Below are positions 48,375-60,666 of a stretch of DNA of 64,000 bases, in pieces (within the stretch, counting starts at the first letter, position 1; the number at the start of each line of letters is the position of its first letter). A program made the translations under genes and the position numbers. Source of the stretch: Echria macrotheca (taxonomy: Eukaryota; Ascomycota; Sordariomycetes; Sordariales; Schizotheciaceae). The stretch lies in NCBI GenBank assembly GCA_030411725.1, contig MU839834.1, positions 1,364,001 through 1,428,000 of the forward strand, given 5' to 3'. The notes beneath the pieces are model-generated. The model was not told the origin of the DNA, made no database searches, and saw only the letters and a list, made by a program, of their open reading frames with translations.

Positions 48375-50888
48375 GTCGCTGCCAGACTCGCCGTCTCCAT
48401 GCCTAGATGTCGTCAATATCAGAGATGCCAACCTGTTGGCGTGGCATGTTGCCCACACACTGCATGGACTAGCGTCTCGTATTTTCGGAGGGTCTGCCGG
48501 CGCCCATCTCATGCGCGAATGAGGCTGTCCCATCCGCAAACAGCAGCCGGTAGACGACTGGGTGGGAAGTCGGGTTGTTCAGGCGAAAGGAGGACCTAAG
48601 ATGTGGTTCCACTCTAAGCGCCGGGCGCTCTTTCCCCTTGCTCACCGCGATGCGGGACCGGTTTTGCGCAAAATCAAAGGGCTCCGTGCCTTCCTCGTTC
48701 TTCCCCAACAAATTGCAGCAAATGGCACTCGACCCCAGACAGAAGTTCAGCGGTCGATAAGCCTGGTCGATCCTTCCCGTTGAAGGGTGGGGGATCGGAC
48801 GGGACCTTGCTCACCCGCCCCCGGACGAAGGAGCACATGATGGAAGCAGGCTGCGGCAGCTGCACCCGCGAGACTTTGGGCCATAACATTGGCCGTTAAT
48901 GCCGATTGCTGAACCTCCGTGTATAACTGGCCTTCCAAAGCGACGTGGAGCGTCTCCCTGTGGCTGTTCCGTCGGATCAGGCGGCCGTCTTGTCTGGTTT
49001 CTGGCGTATTTCTAGCTGCGGTCGTCTTGGATCACCTACACGGCCTGTGCCAGAAGGGGGACGCCGCGATTACTTGCCGTTGATCTGGCGTAGTGGATGG
49101 TGAGATGTCGTTGACAAATAGGGGTTGCCGAGAGGCGTCTTGTGCCGCGGACGGATACGTCTCGCACACCCTCATCACACCCTCAGCAGGCCTGAAACAA
49201 TCAATTCGCGGAACAACGGTCCAGGTGCCTATGGCTCTCTATGTCTGCTTGTCCTTTTGTAGTTTTAGTTGATGAGACTTGGTCAACTGCCCTGAGAGTG
49301 TGCTGCGGTCGGCTTGTCCAGACTTCATATCTTCAAGAGTAGTTCGGCTGGCTGCGAAAAACCGAGAATAGGGATTTCTGGCTGGGGCCATTCTATCGAT
49401 ATTGAAGCGAACCGCAAGTCAGAACCTGACGGCCCCATATTGTGCGTCCGTCGCCGGGCAAAACTGCGAGGTGTGCGAAAGATGTCAAACAATGATGAAG
49501 CCACAACATCTCGCAAGGTGAGACATGTCGTGTTGGGGTAGGCAACCTTGTGTGCAAAAGGTGGCACGACCGCTCGTTTCTCTTTCCCTCGGCCACGATA
49601 CAGCACGGAAGGCTTGTCATCCCACAAGCACGAAGGTGGAGGAGAAAGATAGAGAGATCATGTAGGTAGCCACTCTCCGCCCTAAAATTTTATCGCCGAG
49701 GTTTTGGCCGCTTCTCGTAGCACCGAGCAAGGAAGGACCCAGTGGGTAGACCAGTCAATCTACGCCAGGGGGAGGAAACCGGCACATGTGATGGAAAGAA
49801 TGAAGCATATGTCCATCGTTGTATATTGTATAAACAACCAGGCATCAATGATGCTTGTTTGGGGAGGTATTGGTGGAGCGAGGGAGGAGGCTGGGAATGG
49901 GTTGTCGCATGCCGTGTCACCGAGAAAGCCAACATCGACAAGGCTGAAGCAAGGAAACGAGAAAATGACGGAGTCTGTGAAGGGCCGTTTGTCCAATACG
50001 AATAACAACCTCTCGTTGCTTCGATTCTGTTTCCCAGCGCTAGGCAGGCAGTAGAGGTAGCAAGCATGTAGTTGACTGTCAAAACCCACCGAGGCAAAGG
50101 CAACTCCCTGCTGTTTCTTGCGGAACTTAAGTAGCCTGTGGATGCGAGGGTACTCGAGCCCTCAGCAGAGCGGTCTTACACGTTTGCACGGGAAAGAGGG
50201 GAAATAAAAGAAAAAGAAACCAAGAAGATATGGCAGCAGTGTGACAATGACAACGGTAGGGACCGAAAAGAAGCAGATCTTTGTTCCGTCGTACAACAGG
50301 AAAAAGGCTCCCCACCGCCGCAGCCGCAGCCACGCCACGTTTGTCGGCCCCCGGAAGCAGAAGAAGGATGCGAAGAACAATTCCCATGTTGTATGCAAGC
50401 AAACAATATGTTTCGGGACAGGCCCTGATGGTACAAGTACTTCTGTCCATCGAAGATTGCGAGCGAGGGTATGTTGTGAAAGAACGGTGTTTGTTTTCTT
50501 GTTTCCTCCAGATTGACGGTTATGACACGCATCAACAACAATAACTTGAGAAATACACTAGCTAACAATAAATAACTACAAGAAAATGAAGAATTCAAGG
50601 CACGACTAAATGATAGAGAAGGACTTGCAACCCCGAGGAAACAACTCCTCCCCATCCTCCTCGCTGTCTACATCTAGCTGGGGCTGACCCATAACAGAAA
50701 CCACATCTTCAGTTGCTGCGTCATGTCCCGCTCCTTCTTCTGTTGTGTGCAGCTGACTGGTACGCGAGAACGCCAAAATCCCCTAGTTATCCTGTGATTC
50801 GATTCGGTCTTTTCGGGTAGAGGCAGCCGAAAACCGGCGGACTTCGACTCCTGGGAGTCGCTTTTACTTTCTGCCCGACGAGACCATA

Positions 50889-51092
50889 TTAGGGCTTGTA
50901 TACCCAGACAGCCACAGGATCGTACCTCTTGCTCTTGGAGCGGCCGCCACATCCGCAGTTGCCCTCCTGGGTAAACGTCTTGTACTCGGTATCCGTACAA
51001 ACCATTCCCGGCATCGCTTTGCGGCAGCAGATGGGTTCCTGTTCGGTAGAATGCCCGCAACCCGTAAACTTCCAAATCCAGACTGTGCACAT
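50889..51092 (-). CDS. Small cysteine-rich protein, 67 residues
   Basis: A single-exon frame from ATG at 51092 to TAA, reading MCTVWIWKFTGCGHSTEQE and later PICCRKAMPGMVCTDTEY and GNCGCGGRSKSKRYDP. It has seven cysteines and a CGH motif, spaced like small zinc-binding proteins (C2, C12-G-H14, C22-C23, C32, then CGC). There is no signal peptide, so a secreted effector is unlikely; a cytosolic or nuclear metal-binding protein is more plausible. I recall similar MC-start CGH-containing small proteins annotated as hypothetical in Sordariomycetes, but cannot confirm a family. The frame extends upstream without interruption to 51305, but the inner ATG gives the compact motif-bearing protein. A GTACGA near the 3' end could be a donor, so the last residues may differ. 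It stands alone in a 12-kb gene-poor tract. Confidence 0.6.
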   Translation of the reverse strand: MCTVWIWKFTGCGHSTEQEPICCRKAMPGMVCTDTEYKTFTQEGNCGCGGRSKSKRYDPVAVWVYKP

Positions 51093-54000
51093 TTTGATGT
51101 GTTTCTTCTGTCTTTCAGGGGCGTCGGCGAGATTTTGTTGTCGTGTTGCAGTCGTCTTGGAGAGGTCAAGGCCGAGAAGGGTGCTTTTGCTTGCGCTGGC
51201 GGCTGGATTTGATGGTTGGAGAAGCTGATGACGACGAGTAGAGCTCAGCAGAGGGACGGGGAAGCAGCCTTTATACTTTTCAGGCCAGGGCTTCTGGGTT
51301 GACACGTTTCCAATGGCAAGTAGATGCGGATGATTCTATATACTATCGGGCTCGCCCGACGGCAGCTCCTTATCCACACAAAAAGCACTGGCGTACTGGC
51401 AGGCTAGATGCATACGGCGTGCATGTTCATCCGTGGAGCGGAAATCAGGCCGTGTGGCAAGCAAAACTGGTGGATCGAACGAGGGCCGTTGGCGCAGATC
51501 GGCAACGGTAACCAAGAGTGGTCTATTGATTGCCGAGGGTTTGATGCGCAAGATGTTCTGTTGTAGCTTTGATGTATCCAAGTTCGTCGCTGTACTCGAC
51601 ACAACAGACGGGGTGGGCAGATGCCCGAGACAGGGGGCGGTAGAAGGGGGGTAGGACCAGTTGAGCAGCCGACCTATCACAGGTGGCGTCTTCAAGAGAT
51701 CTCTTGATGTTGGTTGATTTCAAACACGCGAGAGCCGTTTGGCCCGCCGTGCGTTCTCCCCGGTGACCAAGGGAGGGTGTGTGAGGGCGGGACGAAGTGA
51801 GGAGGGTGGGAAAGGGGTTGGATTTCGTGGAGTCCAGGGTTATGACGGTGGAGAGGAAGGGGGCTTGCTCAGTACTGACTGGATAGCTCAGCAGGTGCGC
51901 CTCGGTCATGCTCCTGAACCATGCTGGGAGCCATCTCGGATGGCCGCCGGAACGATGACGGGATCGATTAGGCCCTGTAGTGGCACTTCGTTGGTGCCCA
52001 CACTTGCAAACCCGGCCGGGCATGGCCTAGCCCGCGTGTTCCTGGCACCCGCAGCCCGCCTTCGATAATATGACAAGCCGATATACCCTGCATCAAGCTG
52101 TCAAAAGCCGCACTTCCACTAGGAAACGATGAACTACATCGAGACACGAGATGAAGCCACCTTCAAGGAACGACGTTGTCTAACTGTAACCCCACGGACA
52201 AATGGATTCGGGACCTAGGACACTGTGATCATGCATCCCGTGCCACGGGAGATCCCGTAGACAGCCGTGTGGTGAAGCAATTCGCAGTCACCCAAGCCGG
52301 CTTGTTATACCGTTGAGGTCCTCGATATGGACATCGTGTGAAGGCGTAGCGCGAATATGCTTCTTCGAGGTAGAACAGCTGAACGCAAGGGACGTAGACG
52401 ATGTCACGCCCAGAGCTGCAAGAAAGCCAGACGATGCGGTATCGACCGAGAGAGGTTCGTTCTGTATCTAGAACATGGCTGCCCTATGGTCTCGCTACGA
52501 GGTGCAGTGGGGAAGTCGAGGCTGATGAGAGGCCGCATATCGAGCGGCCGTATCAAGCGGCCATCGAACGGCATAGCGATTCGGATCTACATACCATCTC
52601 TGGCTCCGCAACGCCTCATCGCCAAACTACTCCAAGAGCAGCAAAGTGCCGAGCGTCATGACGATGCAATGAGAAAAACAGAAGAAGAAAATGGCCGATG
52701 CTCGACACTTCCTGTTGGTGGGCTTGTCAGTCACACTGTGAAGAGGTACTTTTTCTTGGGGGCAGAAAGACCCCGGGCAAGGCCGCACGGCAAGCAGCGA
52801 AACGGGAGACAAACCGTTCAAGGCCGCGTGCTGGGCTGGGACAGGGCCCCTTGGCAACACAGCAAGCTGGCAGCACGAGTCAAGGGCCGCTGCACTTGTC
52901 AGCCACTGCGTTCCTGTCTTGGCGGCTCCCCCCCGTCAGCGGTTTATAGCACCTGGAGGGCTTGAGGCTAGTGATTGTCAAACGCTAGGTTTTGCGCAGT
53001 GGGAGATTGAGTGAAATTTCAAAATTTCAGCGTTTGTATCCGCTGCTCGCCAGGTCAGGAAAGCACAAGCTGCATTCTGAAAGCATCAAACAGCAGGCGG
53101 GAACGGGTAGCCGACCCACCTGGGAAGGTTGCAATCGATGTTTCTTCGAAATGGTCCGTGCGCTTGTCGATTCAAGGCCGGCCAATCAGAACTTCGGCTC
53201 TGTTTCCTGGCACTGCAGTTCGCTCGCCTCCGCGGTAACTGTGCAGCGCACTCCGCAGCTGTTGAGATGCACGCGGGGCCATCCATGATCCACGCCAACC
53301 CAGATCGACCTCACGTCCGCTGTGCTGCTCGCAGACAACCTCATTTTCACCCGCGCCGGCATCCCCGCCCCACGTGCACCCTTCAGACAGCTAGCGCCGC
53401 TCAGCAACATCGGCCGTCCGTCTTATTATTTGTCGACTGCACCGCGGCATTCGCTCCGCTGCCGTTAACGGAGCTCTAGTTCGCCCCTCGTACGGGAGAC
53501 GCCAGTAGCGCTAGTCGACAGATTTGGAGCGAGCTGGCTGGCTTTGCCAATTGGAGTTTCCGACGATCCCGATCGACCACGCCTTCCAAATCTTCGAGAA
53601 TGCCGCGTTCGGGCGGCGATGCCGGCCAGGGCTCACCCTATAAGGCATGCCGGAGCAAATGCTAACCATGTGTCTAACTCTACTTGTTGTTTTTGCGCCC
53701 CTCTGCCAACCACACCCCGTTTCCAACTCCTGGATCGGCGCCCGTTTCTGAGCGTCTGCAAACGACCCACAAGCGAATAGGACGGACTAGTACCGTGCTC
53801 GCGGCCGCTACCACCCTCTGCTGCCTCGCCGACTTCCCCTCTGCGCCGCAGGGTCGCCGCATTTTCACCGGCTGAACTTAGCACCGGAGCTATCGACCCA
53901 GTTTATATCACCGTTCTGCCATGATGCCAGGCCCGGTGAAATACGCTCATCTCGGCGTTGCATCCAGAGACGGACTCCCTGTGATGGACGAGGGATGAGC

Positions 54001-56787
54001 TTTCTCCCAGATTGTGTCATTTGACGGTCCTCGGCTCGGGCCCTTGCCGTCTCGCTGGTGCCTACGGTGTAGGGGGTGCGAAACAAGACTCATCTCGATG
54101 TCAAGCCATTCACAGTTGCCTTCCCTGTCTCTCACTTGATATGGGGAGGTCTAGGGCCATAGTTCGACACCTAACAAACAACCAGGGCGACGGCCCTGCG
54201 GCACATCCGCTCGGTATGACTATGGCAGCCAACTCATCCGGCCTGGGCGCAACAACCAACCACTCTCGAGTTGGAGATTATACATGGCGATGGAAAGATG
54301 ATTCTCCGCTCAGTTGCCATGCATCGCCTCGAAGTGGGACCGGAAAGTGGGACACGCCAAAGGCACCAACATTGGGCGTCATGCAACCGATGCCTGGTCC
54401 TGGGCTAAAGTTGAAGTGATTAGGGCCTAACGCAGGGGACCACGGCGCTGTTCGCGTTTCTCGCGACTACGTGTGTCTGTGATAGAGGCTACATCTCGTG
54501 AGTGCCGCCAATCAGTGGGTTTTGTAAGCGCCAGAACCGCTCTGTCGGTAAGTGCCATGACACGTCCAGCCTCGGACTGCCCATGTTTGCCAACTGCTTA
54601 CTCGATGTAGGCCCGAGCAAAAAACTTATTTTGGACGCAGGTTACGAGTCTCCAGCAAAACTTTGGCGCGATGCCGAGGTCTTGTCGTCCCGTCTTCTTG
54701 CACACCACCACGTTTGGCTCCCTCAGCCCGCGCTGGGTGTCAAACAACACACTTCATCGGATCTTGCCAGGCACCACAGCTGGCCTTCTTGGGCAAACAG
54801 ATGATTGTATGCCAACCCGCCGGCATGCCGCCGGAGATCGCATATGCTCGTCGATGTTTGGGCATTGTTCAATCGAGATGTAAAAGCGCCGGCCCCCCTA
54901 TATGCATATCCTGCTCGAACACCGGAGGGTCAAAACACCGGAGGTCCAACGCCGGAAATAGGGTAGTCCATTCCCATTGCCATGCCGCCTTTGCCACTCG
55001 GAGATGTCACTCTAGCTCCCCGGCCTGGTGCGTCCTATCATCACCAACAGACACATCTTCCAAGCATGTCAATATTGGCAGAGAGTGGCATCCCTCCCGT
55101 TCATTTCCCGGTCGTCCTCGGCTGAAGAGCGGTGGCAAGGAGCAATCCGGGGGTTGCGGCCATGAGGTCGGCGATCGAGGTATCTCGAAAGTCCCGGCCG
55201 GGGTGAAGGTACTTGCGGCTACCTTGAGGGGATGTTGTCGCGGAACAGCGGGCCACCAAGCACGCTACGCAGAGCAACACGGCCGCCGAGCAAATGTTGG
55301 TTCTCCAAATGCTCTCTTCCCTTTTCGATCCCCGGCCAGCCCACGCCGAGCCCACGCCGGCGACCCTCATTCGCCCCGTGTGCTCAACCACGTCCCGTCC
55401 CGTTCGATGGCAAGCATGCATCAGAAAGCACGGGATGTCGCCTTGCTAGATCCAACGCCCGACCTAGTGACATCGACCAGGCACGGACCGCACCGGGCGG
55501 CCCCTATCACCTGCCGTTTCAAACAAGTAGCTCGCTGTTGGTGACGAGAAGACGGGTCATAATGAGGCGCCGATGAACGCCGACCGGATGTCCAAGTCAG
55601 ACCCGCTCCGAGAAACAGAGCGGTTGTCGGTGCGTCTAATGGCCGACCTGAAGCAGATGTCCGGCCAACGATTCAGTGACCGGTGACTGGTGACCGGTGA
55701 TGGGCGACTTCAGGGTGCTCCTGTATCGGGCGGTGGTGGTTGCAAGGATGTCACGTGCGACTGGCAGAGAACTTGAAGAGAAGTTTCAAAAGGACCGGGA
55801 ATTTAATCGGAAGCAACACGTCACTCACTACCAGATACCTTGGTACGAAGCTGTGGTGGTGCAGGGACGACGAGCTGGTGGTGGGTGCGCTTAACCTCGG
55901 TTTGACGTCAAGCCACAATGGTCGTCTGGTGTGAGGTCGTGTCGTGGCTCTCAGCTCCAAGCGGTCTTCCCCGCGCCCCGCACCAGGGTCGACCGACTCC
56001 AAGATGGCTTCCGAGATTTCCTCTTGCCCTTCCCGGACGACCAATCACGGGCGGGCGACACCCGATGAACAGGTCCGCTGCGCCGGAATCGAGGTGCGAA
56101 AGTGCAGGCATGCGACAGAGCCTCCTTTTTCTCCACCTTCCCCGGATATCAAACGTCGTCGGCCGTTGTTCTGGATCATCCCACCATGGGCCGAACATCT
56201 GGCGTGTTTTGCGCACCGGTCCGCCGGCCAGCGCCAGTGCCGCGCTCAGCGCGGATAGCGGAGGCTTTGAGGCTGGCCTGTCCTTCGCTTGCCTTTGCTT
56301 TTTACCAATTGCGACCCCACGTGCGCCCACCGTCCTCAGACAGGCCACGGCCTTGAGCCCTGGCCAAAACCCAATCAAGCGCCGGCTGCCCCGCCGTCTC
56401 TTTGATCATCTGCCGCTGTGGAACAAGCTCTGCACCGGCAGGCGCCAGAGGGAATTAAAGCTGTCGTCATGTGAGCACCGCTGCGGAGCACAATGGGAAG
56501 GAGTCAAGCAGCACTGGAACCATCCGTGGATGACGATCGGTCCAAGCTAATCAGCAAGCCTAGTTTGTCAGCGTCAGGGAGGAGCCGAGCCCAGAGAAAA
56601 AAACATATAAGACCACTCTCTACTCGCTCCTCCTACATGTCGTTCTCTTCTCCTTCGACATTATTCTCAGCAGTCTCTCTATCGACGCGAAAGCCCCAAG
56701 TCTCGCTCGCCTTCATCCTCACCCAATCTTGCTGGAAGACCCCGCATCCCTAGGCTCGGTCCACACCACAAAGCACAAAAATTAGCC
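51093..56787. other. 5.7-kb stretch without a supportable gene
   Basis: No frame on either strand shows motifs or splice-supported continuity; the longest frames are Arg/Ser/Pro-rich products of GC-rich sequence. Short local repeats: GCGGCC(G/A)TATC-like copies near 52524-52575, ACACCGGAGG twice near 54917-54948, and GTGACCGGTGA-type copies at 55676-55702. The right end has CT-rich sequence and an ACATATAAG element near 56605 that may be the TATA region of the next gene. Confidence 0.55.
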
Positions 56788-57099
56788 ATGTCGACCTCTT
56801 CACAGTCATTCCCTCCGCGCCGGCGGCTCTCCAACTTCTTGTCGCTGGCGCCCAACCAGTCCGACTCGTTCCCCAAGCAGAAGACCAAGCAGCCTGAGGT
56901 CGCCACGGAGGCCACCACAGAGCCCCTCACAACCGAGGCTCTCGCCGACATTTCCAAGGTGGACGCCAAACGACGCACATCTAGTCTCAGCAGCGACGGC
57001 TCCAAGAGCGGCTTCCGGTTCTTGAAGCTCGGACCGGTTCACTACGGCGAGCATCAGGATGAGAGCAAGGGCGACTACTCCGAGGTTGCAGTTGAGTGA
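56788..57099 (+). CDS. Conserved-looking small protein, 103 residues
   Basis: Single-exon frame, ATG in GCCATGTCG, ending in TGA. N terminus MSTSSQSFPPRRRLSNFLSL is basic and Ser-rich; the middle is Thr/Glu-rich (TEATTEPLTTEA); the C terminus carries SGFRFLKLGPVHYGEH followed by an acidic GDYSEVAVE. I recall similar short Pezizomycotina proteins with a FRFLKLGPVHxGEH ending, often abundant and condition-induced, but no function is known to me. A TATA-like ACATATAAG lies about 185 bp upstream, with CT-rich stretches before the ATG, which suits a strongly expressed gene. No signal peptide or membrane helix. Likely cytosolic and partly disordered. Confidence 0.75.
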   Translation: MSTSSQSFPPRRRLSNFLSLAPNQSDSFPKQKTKQPEVATEATTEPLTTEALADISKVDAKRRTSSLSSDGSKSGFRFLKLGPVHYGEHQDESKGDYSEVAVE

Positions 57100-60000
57100 T
57101 CTCTCGGCACGGCACTTCACACATTCAGTTCTTTCCATGTCTTAGTATGGAGACGCGGGCCAGGAATGGCTCAAGGGTTTTCTCCTTGCATTTTTTTGGC
57201 CATTACAACAGCGATATCCCCTGTAGCATGCATCAGCCTGCAGACCGACCAAAAAAAATCCTCTTGGGTTTTCGCGATGGAGCATCCTTGGAGGAGCGGC
57301 GGAGGATTATCCCGCCGATAGGACGATTGGAGTCTATGTCTTGGGGTTTTTGGGACAGTTGGGGGACCGGGAGGAGAAAGTTTGTGGGATGGGGCGAGGT
57401 GTGGGCTGACAGTCATGAATCGGAGGTTGAGCGGACAATGACAAGTTGCCCACCCATTTTGGAGTCCCATCTGCATCTGTGATGTTTGAAAGATGCAGGC
57501 AGGAGTCGGGCGTTTGCCCGGCCTTCCCGGTGTCCGACGCGACACAACCGCTAAGCATCTCGACGGGTCGTCTCATCGATTGGCTGAATCGGACCACCTA
57601 CACGTGGGCAGGCCAATGAAGGTTGGAGGCATTACAATAGACTCGAGGACAAGATGCAGAGAGGCGGGGTGTGCATGGGTTTCGACGGGATGGAGTTTTG
57701 GGGTGGATCATAGACAAATACGCATGCTTACGATGCCATTTCACATTCCTATTTTGTGTTGATACATAATCAGAAAAGATAAGATTTGAGATACGGAGAG
57801 TCCCAAATGCCGGTTTTTGCTTATTTCTAATCTGTGTGAGTGACAAAAGATGAACTGGAAGAGAAAGGGAAAAGGGGAGAAAAGAAGGGGAGTATCGTCG
57901 TGTCAAAAACTTGGGGGTTCAATTTGGGTGGTGTCGAGCTTGGCGAGGGTGTGTGGGGGGTTTTCGAATCTGGGTGAAATGCAAGCCAAGCCGGCTGGTT
58001 TTGGTTTTTGTCGTCGATCTGTTTTCTTTTCCCATTATATGAAATTTTAGAGTTTCTGAGTGAGGATTTGCGAGCTTGGCGTTGAGTCTTGTGTGTCGTG
58101 GTGCGGCCGTTGTGTCTCCATGCCAAGAGGGCTGGGTTTCAGTCTTGGGCCGTCAAGGTTCATGGCTGCTTACTGAGAAGGGGTATGGTGATGATGATTT
58201 TGGAAGTTGGCGGAATGAATAATTATTTTGTTTGAGAGGCAAAGGGAAATGGATTTGTTGGATTCTTGCGTATAGGTGTTGGGATGGGGTTGGGATGGGT
58301 TTGAGATGATGTGGGTAGGTAAGCCGCTCTCGACCATAAACTTTTAGATCACGCTCCCGCCCATCTTCGTTCCATACCGCTTCCCCCTTACCAAGGCTTG
58401 AACCTCCGGTCCCTTCATGCTTGGCGGCTCGGCAGATCTTATCTAGGTACTGCACTGCACTGCATCAGCGCAGATCTGTGATCGACCGGCCGCAGCGCCG
58501 GGCTTGGTACGTCCGTACAACAGACAGAACAGACTGGAAAACTCCGTCTTGGCAATATCCTCTTGTGTTACCACTCACCACTCACCACCAGCGGAGGGAA
58601 CTGGAAAAGAATGAGGAACATGCTCAATGGTAAAAGCGATCCGACCCAGGTAGGAAGTTAGTTCTGATTACATGGCCTCGCCATAGTCCTCTGTCTTTTC
58701 ACAATGAAGGCGGCGATATGTCTGATCTTTTTTCTTTGCAAGTGAAACCTCACCGAGCCAAGACGACGGCGCTAGATCTAGACCTTCGGGCTACGTAGGT
58801 ATCCTGATGCCAACGAAAACGCAGATCCAGGGAGCCAAGGGCTTGGGGCTGGCTGACTGACTGACACCGTGGCCGGGTTGATAAACAACTCAGCAGGGCA
58901 GGACGTACATATCTTTGTGTCACGACACACGATGTCTTGGATAGTAAGGTACTCACCAATGTAAATGCATGGAGGGTAGGTAGTTATACCAACTCGGGCC
59001 GGGGTGTGAGACAACAGCAGGCGCAGCCTCCTCTTCCACGCCAAAACAAGCCGCTCACATGACCTGTATGAAGAAACCCAACTTCTTCATACCTAAACTG
59101 CATCGTGACAAAACAGGACGTCAGTCTCATCCCGAGAGGCCAATTTGACGACACCCGGTACAGGTACCAAATCACACAGGTATTATGGAGGTTTTACAGC
59201 GTCTGAACTTCCAGAGAACCGGTGCTTGGTCTCTGGGTTATAGACTTCTACCTCTGCAACAGATTCCCTATGTACGGATGGTGCCTTGGTCCTCGAGAAG
59301 AGAACCACGACAATGGAACCCCCCTTAAACCCCCAGACGGCTTTCTCGGTCGATCTGCTGGCGTCAACGCAACCATACCGAGGATAAGCGCGGTTGGGAG
59401 CCAACAGCCCTCGCGAGATGCGGAACACCATCGAGCTTCCCCTATGACTCCCCGTTCTCCCCTAAACCCTCAGCAGAACCAAGGTGGAAAGATGACCGAG
59501 GTAGCAAGCTACTGACCAAGCAGCGCCTCATATACGCGTAGGTAAAGTAGTTACCGACAACAACTCAGCAAGACCCTGCCATCCAGCCAAACACTTACAC
59601 GCAGCGGCGGTAATCCAACACCAAAAAGGCAAAACCATCCTGGTGGATGGTAGTAAGTAAATATTTACCGCTTGGACTGACACATTTATGTGTGTTACAA
59701 CCTTTGGAGAACACCTCCAAGACAGATAACGGCACCGTACACCTGTGGCTAGCCCATCATGTCGGCATGTATATCGGCGGCCAGCGTCCCGGCTCTTGCT
59801 TTGTCTAAGCTTCTTAACAATAGCATTATTCCTTCTTCAACCAGGGGATCCAAAGGAGTCCCCCCTCCCCTCCCAAGGAGAGACAGAGAAAGAGAGAGAG
59901 AGAAATAAACAGGTATAACAGTCACGATCCTGCTGGGGTCTGGCCTAGATCGTGCCCCAGCATATATAACCACAGTTGGATAGTTATATTGCAGCAACCA

Positions 60001-60666
60001 ACAGCTAGACATTATATACGAGAAAACAGGCGTATTTTGAAATCGAGACTGCCAAAGTATAATAATACCCAGAAGACAAGAGAGTCATGTTTCCTTTTTT
60101 TCTCCTTTTCCAGAGGGGCCTTCAAAGACAACAAGACACTCGACAACATTGTTAGGCAGGCCCTACTGATGGAACTACCAACAACCTCTCAGGGACTGGA
60201 GCATATCTCTTTTCATCAGAAACGCGGCTTTGGTAAAGACTTGTCATCTTGTCGCTCAGCATGGAAGTGCGCGGCTAGGTAGATGCGAAGAACAAAGGCC
60301 CTTGTCCCCATATCTCACCACAATCACACAACCAAGTCACCATAGCATGCTCAAAAAGACTAATCACTTTTGGATTAAACCCCGTAGTCTACATGCTTTG
60401 CGCCGAGAAATTGGGTCATGAGCTGGTCGTCAATGTTGAGCCATGCCAGAAAAAAGAAACCGTGTCATCAATACTAGTGGCATCCCCGACCTGGAAATAC
60501 CGAGCGAGAACGCCGTTCGAGGCCAAGAACCCAATAACCTTTTGTACGCTCCCAGAAACGAGCATCAAGACACCTCCCAAGCAACCCTTGGCTGAATCCT
60601 GTCTTGCCCAAATCTCGTCCCGTCCGTCCAAACTGAGGGAAGACAAAAACCACCCACCCCGCAAAT
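57100..60666. other. 3.6-kb stretch without a supportable gene
   Basis: Between the 103-residue protein gene and the SSB stop. It holds the 3' UTRs of both neighbours. Short frames lack motifs. A GA-rich microsatellite lies at 59884-59904. No RNA gene recognised. Confidence 0.55.
59884..59904. repeat. GA dinucleotide repeat
   Basis: AGAGAAAGAGAGAGAGAGAA tract, about ten GA units with one interruption, in the gene-free spacer. Confidence 0.85.

Larger units (their letters stand above)
44853..50888. other. 6-kb stretch without a supportable gene
   Basis: Between the RPB1 stop and the cysteine-rich small gene. I found no frame with family motifs, no splice-linked series of frames, and no transposon ends. 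A 94-codon ATG frame at 45123-45407 lies in the likely RPB1 3' UTR and ends in the G-run. Base composition is mixed, not the AT-rich pattern of RIP. Simple repeats: G15 at 45387, CCA7 at 47632, CCGT/CCGC at 48337. It may hold non-coding RNAs or regulatory DNA; the sequence alone does not say. Confidence 0.55.

Noticed and set aside
54663..55544. 293-codon plus-strand frame in the gene-poor tract
   Set aside because: Arg/Ser/Cys/His-rich composition typical of non-coding GC-rich DNA, overlapping frames on both strands, no motif.
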